From: JAAHGY01 sp051439365
Lineage (GTDB): Bacteria > Cyanobacteriota > Cyanobacteriia > CAKZMO01
Assembly: GCA_051439365.1 (NCBI GenBank)
Contig: JBFRWC010000161.1
Location: 1-24,492 of the forward strand
Length of the DNA: 24,492 bases
Reading direction: 5' to 3'
Shown: positions 1 to 7,700 of the stretch, in pieces
How the letters are laid out: each line of letters begins with the position of its first letter
Position numbering within the stretch: position 1 is the first letter of the stretch
The notes under the pieces: generated by a model
Database searches by the model: none
What the model was told of the DNA's origin: nothing
The model's input: the letters and a program-made list of their open reading frames with translations, nothing else
Translations under genes and position numbers: made by a program

Positions 1-68
1 GCGCTCATCTCACAGCATACCAGGATTCACAAAATTAGACAGGAATACTCAGACCCCCGACCTCCCCA

Positions 69-126
69 ACTCCCCACTCCCCCACACAAAACTGCCCACT
101 CCCCACTCCCCCACTCAAAACTGCCC
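69..126. repeat. Two-copy 29-bp C-rich tandem repeat at the 3' end of the ACT gene
   Basis: Units 69-97 and 98-126 are identical except for one base (ACAC versus ACTC near the middle). The right unit contains the stop codon and last codons of the minus-strand ACT gene. The left unit is a copy of that gene end in which the stop has been changed. It lies in a C-rich low-complexity tract typical of cyanobacterial spacers. Confidence 0.8.
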
Positions 127-867
127 ACCCAGCAGACGCGATCGCATCCCCTCCGCAATTTTCTGGCCCAAGTACTCCGGAATTAAACTCTCGTTCGGCC
201 CCAACAAGTAGAGAATTAACCGCGTCCGCCCCCGCCAGACCAACAAATTGGCGTTGACCACCAGCAAATCCTCCTGCCAAACCGCATACATTACCTTGTA
301 AAATAATCCTGGTTGGTTGTCCGCTTCAATCAGCAACGCAGGCAAATGAAACACCGGGTCCACATAAAATTCCGTCTCTACCTTTTCCAGGCCAGAATTG
401 AGGTTGAACTCCACCGCCAGCATTTCCTCAACTTCAAACCGTCCCGCCAACGCTTCTTTGATGGCACGGCAAACATTTTCCGCCGTTTTTTCCGGAAGGG
501 TCTTGCCGCTGCGGGACACCACCAACTTGATAAACACCAGCATAGGTGGGTAGATTTGGCCATAGAGACTGAGGCTATGGATCGTCAGCCCGTACGCCGC
601 CAATACCCCAAAAATATCGCTCAGTAAGAAAGACTGATTACGATAAGCAAAATGGAGAGCACTTTTATTGCCCTCTGGCGTTAATTCAATCACCGCTTCC
701 CGACTTTTGTATAGTTGATAGGCTAGTCGTAGGTTTTGTAATTGAATTTCACTGCTGACAAATTGCTCATAGAACTGGGGAAACGCCCGATTGAAGCGCT
801 TAAGAAGTTCTAGGGTAGATGGTTTTAAACCTGGAGCCATTTTGGAAGACAGCACTGACGTACTCAT
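115..867 (-). CDS. ACT-domain protein, cyanobacterial conserved, GlnD-C-terminus-like
   Basis: A 250-residue protein with no transmembrane or signal segment. Two ACT-like modules are visible. One lies around residues 70-115 (SFLLSDIFGVLAAYGLTIHS) and one around 180-230 (QPGLFYKVMYAVWQEDLLVV). Paired ACT domains bind small ligands such as amino acids and occur at the C terminus of the uridylyltransferase GlnD; no nucleotidyltransferase domain is present here, so a stand-alone ligand-sensing role is inferred. The first ATG at 867 is taken as the start. It lacks a clear ribosome binding site, and an internal Met at residue 10 is an alternative. The gene is divergent from the GNAT gene and separated from it by about 450 bp. 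Its 3' end is partly duplicated in a tandem repeat. The exact function is unknown. Confidence 0.8.
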   Translation of the reverse strand: MSTSVLSSKMAPGLKPSTLELLKRFNRAFPQFYEQFVSSEIQLQNLRLAYQLYKSREAVIELTPEGNKSALHFAYRNQSFLLSDIFGVLAAYGLTIHSLSLYGQIYPPMLVFIKLVVSRSGKTLPEKTAENVCRAIKEALAGRFEVEEMLAVEFNLNSGLEKVETEFYVDPVFHLPALLIEADNQPGLFYKVMYAVWQEDLLVVNANLLVWRGRTRLILYLLGPNESLIPEYLGQKIAEGMRSRLLGGQF

Positions 868-909
868 AAGATTTTTAGGAACTGACAGTCAAACGATGGC
901 CTACCCCGT

Positions 910-932
910 CCTGCTGAGGCAAGCGTAGCAGG
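910..932. other. Small hairpin in the 868-1318 intergenic region
   Basis: CCTGCT (910-915) and AGCAGG (927-932) form a perfect 6-bp stem around an 11-nt loop. It lies about 40 bp upstream of the ACT gene start. No T-tract follows it, so it is reported only as a structure. The rest of 868-1318 has no convincing gene. Confidence 0.3.
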
Positions 933-1075
933 CCCAAAAAACCGCCTGTCTCTAGGAAACCCTAATTGGAGGGTAGACTCTCACAGCGCAGTAATTCCAC
1001 TGCATCATACTGTAATCGAAACCGTCTTGTCTTGTGGCTTAACAGGTGGTCATCCGTGTCATGAGTCACAGCCTA

Positions 1076-1107
1076 CCCCATAACGCCGCTTTATTGGGGC
1101 ATTTTTT
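1076..1107 (+). terminator. Possible orphan rho-independent terminator
   Basis: CCCCATAA (1076-1083) pairs with TTAT plus GGGG (1091-1099, one bulged T) around a 7-nt loop, followed by CATTTTTT. The plus-strand orientation fits a terminator, but no plus-strand gene lies upstream within the window. It could end a small RNA or a transcript antisense to the ACT gene. Support is structural only. Confidence 0.3.
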
Positions 1108-1270
1108 CCCGATATCTTGATTCCCCTAATATCTCAACTCACAGGGGGGATTTAACCACTCAGTCCCATCGATCAATGACTCCCATGGCGAGAGGCAGGC
1201 GATGCCCCCCGCGACAGTTTTCTTTTCCCCATTCTCTCTGGGAAAGCACCGTTAAGCGAGACAGCAGAGA

Positions 1271-1276
1271 TATACT
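1271..1276 (+). promoter_or_regulatory. Candidate -10 box of the GNAT gene
   Basis: TATACT lies 42 bp upstream of the ATG at 1319 and matches a sigma-70 -10 element. No clear -35 hexamer is visible at the correct spacing. Confidence 0.3.
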
Positions 1277-1318
1277 AACAGTATTGCGCTGTACCTTTTA
1301 CTAAATCAATCTGCCTGC

Positions 1319-1837
1319 ATGGGTTTCTGGAAGAGCTTGTTTACAACCACTGACACCAAGACCGAACCGTCGGCCCAAAAGCGCGACAGAGCGTCGCTAT
1401 CACCTGTCTCCCCCCAAACGGAGCGCATTTTCTTCTCCACTGAACGGGATATCGATCTCTATGACCTCGAAGAACTGTGCGATGCGGTCGGTTGGTCTCG
1501 CCGCCCACTACGAAAAGTCAAGAAAGCAATTCAACACAGCTTTCTGGTGGTTTCGATGTGGGAACAGCAGGGCAATCGCCGCCGCCTCATCGGGTTTTCA
1601 CGGGCAACCTCGGATCATGCCTTCAACGCCACGATTTGGGATGTAGTGATTCATCCTGATTTTCAGAGCAAGGGGCTGGGCAAGGCGCTGATGAAGTATT
1701 TGATTAAAAAGCTAAGAAACGATGACATTAGCAATATCACCTTATTTGCGGACCCCCATGTGGTGGAGTTTTATCAGAATTTGGGCTTTATGCCCGACCC
1801 AGAGGGGATTAAGGGGATGTTTTGGTATCCAGATTAG
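1319..1837 (+). CDS. GNAT N-acetyltransferase, Ycf52/SNAT-like
   Basis: A 172-residue acetyltransferase. The GNAT core spans about residues 75-165. It includes strand beta-4 (ATIWDVVIHPDFQ), the acetyl-CoA pyrophosphate loop SKGLGKALM at about 117-125, and the C-terminal FYQNLGFMPD segment. The N-terminal 40 residues are polar and probably disordered. The layout matches the plastid/cyanobacterial Ycf52 family, whose plant and cyanobacterial members include serotonin N-acetyltransferases. The natural substrate here cannot be deduced. It is a single gene; the next gene downstream starts 118 bp later and no good ribosome binding site precedes the ATG. Confidence 0.85.
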   Translation: MGFWKSLFTTTDTKTEPSAQKRDRASLSPVSPQTERIFFSTERDIDLYDLEELCDAVGWSRRPLRKVKKAIQHSFLVVSMWEQQGNRRRLIGFSRATSDHAFNATIWDVVIHPDFQSKGLGKALMKYLIKKLRNDDISNITLFADPHVVEFYQNLGFMPDPEGIKGMFWYPD

Positions 1838-1955
1838 ACGTTCGACTCTGGATTTCAAGCCTGCGGTTATCTATAGTGCTACTTTGTGGCTCCATTTTCC
1901 TTACGGTAGCCCTCGCTTGGACCCACGGCTGATTGTAAGCCAAGGGTAGGGGCGG

Positions 1956-3428
1956 ATGATCCAATCACGGTGGATTCTCAGAGTTGGGCTGGGGGTTGGA
2001 GCAGGGGCGCTTCTCATGGGTCTCTTGGTTGCACTCGTGATGCAGCCGCTGTGGTTGCTGAGTGGTTTGTCTCCGGTCATTTGTCCAAATGCGGTTTATG
2101 CGATCGCCACCGACCAGCCCGTCTTAGCTCTGACCATTGATGATGGTCCCGATTTGAATCCGGTTTTAGCGCAACATACGACTGCTGCCTTGCTGCCATT
2201 GCTGGAACGCTATCAGGCCCACGCTACTTTTTTTCTGATTAGCGATAAATTGGTCACCCCCGTAGGTGCAGCCCTCGCCCAAGCTATTGTGGACCATGGG
2301 CATGAATTGGGCAATCACTTCACCACGGATATCCGCAGTATTCGCCCGACAGCGGCTGAATTTGCCCAACGGGTGGCAGACGCGGAACAAATCTTGGGGC
2401 AATTTTCGCCACCCCGATGGTTTCGGCCAGCAGGAGGCTTTTGTAGCGCCAGTAATATGCAGACGCTGCAAGCCCATGCCCATGATTCTGATCACGATTC
2501 TGGCAATAATTTTAACTATGATATTGCCCTGGGTAGCATTTGGCCCTATGACACCTACGTCACGTCGGTGCCCCTTGCGATTCGCCAGATTCTCCAGAAT
2601 GCCCAACCGGGGGCCATCCTCGTCCTGCACGATAGCGACAAAGCTGGATTTGACCAACCGACAGCAGGCCACACGACGCGGGGACAACGGGCAGTTCAGA
2701 TCCTAGATGCAGTGCTACCTGCCCTACGTGCCCAAGGGTTTCAAGTCGTCTCTCTATCCGAGTTGGCGACCTATGGGGAACCGCTCCGCAATGCCTGGGC
2801 GCTACCGGGAGGGCTAGACCGAATTCGCCGCCGCCTCGTGTCCGGTATGTTGCTGTCCAGTGTGCTGACGCTGCCACCCCGACCCGCTTGGAGGGCGATC
2901 GCCCTCACCATGACCACGGCTTCTGTGGCGATGCTGTGGTTGGGCTTCCATTGCCGTTTTCTCCGCTGGCAACGGGAAGTGCCGCCCCAGTCTCGATCAT
3001 ATCCAGCGTTCTACGGTCAGATGATTTTAGTCAGCTTCTTCCTCCCTTCTGTGGCCGAAGAAAGTCTGTTTCGCTTGATTCTTCTCCCGACTCCAGAAGA
3101 GGTTATGGGAACCCTGACACGGGGACAGTGGCTAGAATGTGCCATCAGTCTGGGCCTCTTTGTGCTAGCCCATCCCCTGATCCATGCGCCCCTGCGCGAT
3201 CGCTGGTCGTCAAATCAGCCCGTTCGAGAGGGGGCGATCGCCTATCGTCGGACGTTCTGCCGCCCTACATTTCTGGGCCTTGCCACGCTCTTGGGTGGAG
3301 CTTGTACCCTGCTCTATTTGCAGTCTGGTTCTATTTGGCCTCCAGTGTTTTTTCATTGGATCGCTGTCGTAACCTGGTTGCTGGCCCTGGGTGGCTATTC
3401 CCAGTTGCATCGGCATCCGTCCCCGTAA
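1956..3428 (+). CDS. Polysaccharide deacetylase (NodB/CE4) fused to CPBP-family membrane protease
   Basis: A 490-residue two-domain membrane protein. Residues 8-36 form an N-terminal membrane anchor. A NodB domain follows at about 55-275: TIDDGPD with Asp62/Asp63, the metal motif GNHFTTD with His121, RPAGG with Arg157, and LVLHD with His225. The second metal histidine of the usual HxxxH motif is Asp125, as in some divergent CE4 members. The C-terminal part (about 315-480) is hydrophobic. It carries all three signatures of CPBP/CAAX intramembrane proteases: EESLFR (Glu368, Glu369, Arg373), FVLAH (His406) and FFHW (His467). A His/Asp-rich insert lies at 174-189. The NodB part would deacetylate a cell-wall or exopolysaccharide in the periplasm, and the CPBP part could process membrane proteins. 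The fusion is in one uninterrupted frame. The substrates are unknown. Confidence 0.88.
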   Translation: MIQSRWILRVGLGVGAGALLMGLLVALVMQPLWLLSGLSPVICPNAVYAIATDQPVLALTIDDGPDLNPVLAQHTTAALLPLLERYQAHATFFLISDKLVTPVGAALAQAIVDHGHELGNHFTTDIRSIRPTAAEFAQRVADAEQILGQFSPPRWFRPAGGFCSASNMQTLQAHAHDSDHDSGNNFNYDIALGSIWPYDTYVTSVPLAIRQILQNAQPGAILVLHDSDKAGFDQPTAGHTTRGQRAVQILDAVLPALRAQGFQVVSLSELATYGEPLRNAWALPGGLDRIRRRLVSGMLLSSVLTLPPRPAWRAIALTMTTASVAMLWLGFHCRFLRWQREVPPQSRSYPAFYGQMILVSFFLPSVAEESLFRLILLPTPEEVMGTLTRGQWLECAISLGLFVLAHPLIHAPLRDRWSSNQPVREGAIAYRRTFCRPTFLGLATLLGGACTLLYLQSGSIWPPVFFHWIAVVTWLLALGGYSQLHRHPSP

Positions 3429-3811
3429 GCTGATTGACTGACAAAACTGCCTAAAACCTTGTCCCTGCCTTTGGTCAGGAGACATGCCCCCTATATTGTC
3501 CCAATCCCTTGTAGGGGAGCGGTTTCCGCACCCAAGCCCCAATTTCTGTCAGTCAACCAGCCCCGTAAGCCTGCAATCAGTCCGTGGCGATCGCCTCAGA
3601 TGTATTTTATTGGCCAATCTAATGAGATCAATTTTGGGTTGATGTTAGTAATAATATAAAAAACTTTTTTCCTATTTTCTCCGGATCTCAATGAGATTAG
3701 ATGTATTAAAAAAATAGAACTTTCTCTAGCATTTTATTCCTAGGTTGTAGTTCCTATCTTTGTGTAGTTTACATTTTCGTGAATCACTAGTTCTAACAGG
3801 ATAATACTAGT
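3429..3811. other. AT-rich leader region of the pix operon
   Basis: No credible gene lies here; an open frame at 3459-3659 has no family features. The right part is strongly AT-rich, unlike the flanks. AATGAGAT occurs as a direct repeat at 3621-3628 and 3690-3697. ATCTCA-A-TGAGAT (3685-3697) is a perfect 6+1+6 inverted repeat. These are candidate operator sites for the operon beginning at 3812. AGG at 3798-3800 is the nearest Shine-Dalgarno-like sequence to that start. Confidence 0.4.
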
Positions 3812-4189
3812 ATGACGACGACACTGCTCGGAACCATCTTAATTATTGAAGATTCTCCATCTGAAATGGAGCTAATGACTCATTATCTCAGAGAAAGTGG
3901 TTTCTTAATCCTAAATGCTGTTACGGCCAAAGAAGGCTTAGCAATGGCATGTGAGCAAAAGCCTAATATTATCCTAACGGATGTAGTGATGCCTGGGATG
4001 AGTGGGTTTGAACTTTGTCGGAGTCTCAAGAAAAACCCAATCACCCAAAATATTCCTATCATCATTTGCACCTCAAAAAATCAGGAAATTGATCGCCTTT
4101 GGGGAATGAAGCAAGGAGCAGATGCTTATATTACTAAACCCTTTAGTCGAGAACAGCTTATCCAGTCTGTGATGTCTATTTCCAGATAA
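3812..4189 (+). CDS. pixH: CheY-like response regulator of the phototaxis operon (PixH-like)
   Basis: A stand-alone 125-residue receiver domain. It shows the acidic pair Glu13/Asp14, the phospho-acceptor Asp57 (ILTDVVMPGMSG), the switch Thr87 and Lys109 (ITKPF). It has no output domain, so like CheY or PilH it should act by protein-protein contact, probably on the type IV pilus motor machinery. It is the first gene of a row of pixH, pixI, pixJ and pixL-type genes; PixL would be the phosphodonor. In Synechocystis a PatA-type regulator, pixG, precedes pixH. None is present here. The pilH/taxP2 naming is equally defensible by sequence; the gene order and the photoreceptor MCP favour pixH. Confidence 0.82.
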   Translation: MTTTLLGTILIIEDSPSEMELMTHYLRESGFLILNAVTAKEGLAMACEQKPNIILTDVVMPGMSGFELCRSLKKNPITQNIPIIICTSKNQEIDRLWGMKQGADAYITKPFSREQLIQSVMSISR

Positions 4190-4193
4190 ATAA

Positions 4194-4240
4194 GTGAGCG
4201 CAAATGAATGAGCGTAAATGAATGAGCGTAAATGAATGAG
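4194..4240 (+). repeat. 14-bp tandem repeat forming a relay of 5-codon ORFs into pixI
   Basis: About 3.4 copies of a 14-bp unit follow the pixH stop. In translation they read as three consecutive 5-codon ORFs: GTG start at 4194 (MSANE), ATG at 4208 (MSVNE) and ATG at 4222 (MSVNE). Each TGA stop overlaps the next start as ATGA, and the last stop overlaps the pixI ATG at 4236. Each unit starts with ATGAGC or GTGAGC, as pixI itself does. No strong Shine-Dalgarno sequence precedes pixI, so re-initiation along this chain is plausible but unproven. Confidence 0.85.
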
Positions 4241-4766
4241 CTTTTCCACCAGTTCAGAGGTACCGTCTCTTTTACAACCTCGATTTTTGTCAGACTCAAG
4301 TCAGGAAGAAAAGGAATCTGGTATTCCGTATCTTAAGTTTTTTTTGAATCTTAATACTCCTGCACTTCTGCCAATGAAAAGCATTCAGGAGGTTGCCGTT
4401 TTACCAGCTAGACTACTCACTATCATGCCTAATATGCCGCCCTATATTTTAGGATTGATTAATCGGCGGAGTCGAGTGATTTGGGTAATTGATATTAGTC
4501 AAGTTTTAGGGTTAGAGGAAATTTCATTCATCCCTAAAAACTATGATGCAATTATTGTTAAAAATGACGTATTCTGGGCTGCATTTGCAATTCATAAAAT
4601 TGAGGGAATTATTAGAGTTGAAGATGATGCGTTCAGAGCCACACCGAGTTATATATCCCCAACTTTAATTCCTTATATGAACGGCTATATCTTACAGAAT
4701 GACAATATGTCGTTGCTATTAAATATCGAGGCGATCGCCCAATCCCCATTACTCAGGAATATCTAG
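4236..4766 (+). CDS. pixI: CheW-like adaptor (PixI-like)
   Basis: A 176-residue soluble CheW-domain protein. The domain covers about residues 30-170, with the typical segments LPMKSIQEVAVLPA, MPPYILGLINRRSRVIWVIDISQVLGL (matching the CheW pattern of ILG-xxN-xRG-x-xxP-x-xDL) and a C-terminal strand ending in LLNIEAIA. It would couple the PixJ receptor to the PixL kinase. The start at 4236 is inside a tandem repeat of start-like sequences, so its exact position rests on the CheW domain and on the ATGA overlap. It ends one base before the pixJ ATG, which indicates translational coupling. Base composition is AT-rich compared with later genes in the operon. Confidence 0.85.
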   Translation: MSFSTSSEVPSLLQPRFLSDSSQEEKESGIPYLKFFLNLNTPALLPMKSIQEVAVLPARLLTIMPNMPPYILGLINRRSRVIWVIDISQVLGLEEISFIPKNYDAIIVKNDVFWAAFAIHKIEGIIRVEDDAFRATPSYISPTLIPYMNGYILQNDNMSLLLNIEAIAQSPLLRNI

Positions 4767-4767
4767 T

Positions 4768-7700
4768 ATGGTTATTAAACTTGGCTCCGAAACGTCAGAA
4801 GATTTTGACAATTCTTCAAATGAAGAGATTATCCCTAATACTCATGAAGGCGATCGCCCTCCAAGTACGCTTCAATCTGATCTCTTAACCGCCTCGTCCC
4901 CGGACTCCCTGGCAGATGAAATACTATCCTCAAATATTGCCAAAACCAATGGGGATAAAGCTTTATTTGACGAGACAACATTTGACGAGATGACATTTGA
5001 TGGGACGGAGTTTGATGAGACGGAGTTTGATGAGACAGAGTTTGATGAGACGAAATTTGATGAGACGGAGTTTGATGAGAAAAAAAATAGTGGAACGACG
5101 TTTGACGAGACGACACTTGACGATGATGAAACTTCGATAGAGGTCACCCCTGAGATACACCCAATCATTAGCGACACTGTAGTCTCTACTCAAAATTTAA
5201 GCACAAGCAAACGCTCAAAATCAGGTTGGTTTGCCAATTTACCTGTACGCAACAAGCAGTTGATTGGCTTGTTTACCTCTAAGGTCATTGCGGTCGTGGG
5301 TTTGATGGGGGTGGCTTCATTTCTGATCATTTCCTCCGGGCGATCGCAGTTGAATCAACAGGCGGAATCAGAAGTATCAGTGGTTGATCTTCAATACAAT
5401 GTCAAAATTAACCAGATGGGCTTTGGGTTTCGTGGCCAGTCTGATAATCCGGCTATTATTAGAGCATCCCTACTGATTGCCAATGGTCAACTCCTGACAC
5501 CAATAGAACAGGCCCAGGCCCAGCAGATTCTTCAAAATGAAATTACAGCTCGTCAAATTGAGTATGCAACCCTTGTTGGTCGAGATTTACGGATTATTGC
5601 CAATGCGAATACTGACCGAAGTCGTCAGATTTTCGATCCGGTTGGATTGGTGAGCCAGGTATTAGAAACAGGTCAACAAATTAAATCCAGTGCTATTGTC
5701 AGCACTGAAGAATTGGAACGGGAAGGCTCACCGCTACCCGATGGGTTTAATGCTCAAGATGCACTGATTCGGTACACGGCGACTCCGGTTTTGAATCCGG
5801 CAAACGATGATGTAGTCGGTGTGTTGATATCAGGGGATATTGTCAACAATAAAGCCCCTATCTCTCAAGGTACCTTGGATGCTTTTGGCACGGGATATGC
5901 TGCTGTTTATCAGCATCAAGAAAACGGTTCATTTCAGTTAGCAACCTCGATTGATGGTGGTGATGTTGCCAACATGCAAGGACAAATTAATGTTCCTCTG
6001 CCCAATACTGAAATATTAGAGGCAGCGGTTCAATCTCCCACAGAAGTTGTTAGCGATCGCATCAAAATTGGCCAACATACCTATTCTGTTGCAGCGAAAG
6101 CCGTGCGCGATGTTAACAATCAAGTTGTAGCTGTTCTAGTGCGGGGAACGTCAGAAGCGCCTTTGAATGCGTTGATTAGCAATAGTCTGCGAATTCAACT
6201 ATTAATCGCAGGGGCGGTGCTGGGGGTTGACGTGGTGTTAGCGATCGCCCTAGGCCGATCGATTTCAAGACCATTGAAGGATTTGCAACGTCGTACCCAA
6301 CAATTTGCTGCAGGCGATCGCCAGATTCGGGCCGAGTTGAACACCACCGACGAAATTGGGCAGTTGGCCGACACCTTTAACGATTTGGCTGACACCATTG
6401 TGCAATCAGAGGAGCAACTAAGGGGAGAGGCACAACAACAAACCCAAGAAGCCGCACGAGCGAGTTTTCTGGCTGAGTTAGCGATTCAAATGCGACCCTC
6501 CATGTCTCGCCAAGAAACCCTTAACTTGTGGGTTGACAGTGCGCGGAGCGTCTTGCAAGCGGATCGGGTGGTCTTTTATGAGTTCGATCAGGATTGGCAG
6601 GGCATTGTTACGGCTGAGTCTGTGGGTGAGGAATGGCCGATCTCCTTGGAGGATGCCATTCATGACCCTTGTTTTGCCGACAACTACGTTGACCAGTATC
6701 GTCAGGGGCGGGTGGTGGCGATCGCGGATGTCTACCAAGCCGATTTGACTCAATGTCATCTCGATCAGCTCGAGCCTTACCACGTTCGGGCCAACCTCGT
6801 GGTCCCAGTGTTGGTGGCCAATGAGTTGGAAGCCTTATTGATTGCCCACCAATGCGATCGCCCCCGTGAGTGGACCGAAGGCGAGGCCAACTTCTTCAAA
6901 CAACTGGCGATTCAACTCAGCTACGCCCTCAATCAAGGCCAGTTATTCCAGCAAAAGGAAGAAGCGCGGCTGGCCGCCGAAGCCCTATCGGAGCAGCAGC
7001 GGCAACAAAAGGAGTCCTTACAACTGCAATTGGTGGATCTGCTCAGCGACGTGGAACATGTGGCCAGTGGTGACTTAACTGTTCGGGCGGATGTCACAGC
7101 GGGGGATATTGGAACAGTGGCCGATTTCTTTAACTCCATTATTGAAAATCTGCGCCAAATCGTGATTCAGGTGAAGGACTCATCGGATCAAGTTAACACT
7201 GCCTTGGGAGCTGATTCTGCGTCCATTCGCTTGTTGGCGGACGCAGCCCTCAAGCAAGCGGAAGAAAGTACCAGCACCTTAGCGTCAATGGAGGAGATGA
7301 TTCAGTCGATTACGGTGGTGGCACAACGGGCACAAGATGCCGCTAATGTGGCTCACACCGCAGCGATGACCGCTGAGACGGGAGGGGCGGCGATGGATCA
7401 AACGGTTCGCACAATCTTACGCCTCCGGACCACAGTAGGAGAAACGGCGAAGAAAGTGAAGCGATTGGGTGAAGCCTCTCAGCAAATTTCCAAAGTGGTG
7501 TCGCTGATTAATCAAATTGCGATGCAAACTAACTTGTTAGCCATCAACGCGGGGATTGAGGCGGCTCGGGCAGGGGAGGATGGGCAGGGATTTGCGGTGG
7601 TGGCGGAGGAAGTGGGAGAACTTGCAGCGCGATCGGCAGCAGCCACCCAGGAAATTGAGCTGATTGTCGAAAATATTCAACTCGAAACCAGCCAGGTAGT

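Noticed and set aside
1838..1955. A T-loop-like GTTCGACTC that suggested a tRNA
   Set aside because: No acceptor, D-arm or anticodon arm can be formed; upstream sequence is the end of the GNAT gene.
3459..3659. A plus-strand open frame of 66 codons after the deacetylase fusion
   Set aside because: No ribosome binding site, no recognisable domain, and it runs through an AT-rich leader; composition is not protein-like.
4835..5193. Antisense open frames opposite the pixJ repeats
   Set aside because: Generated by the 15-bp repeat; repetitive His/Gln/Ser composition and no independent gene signals.
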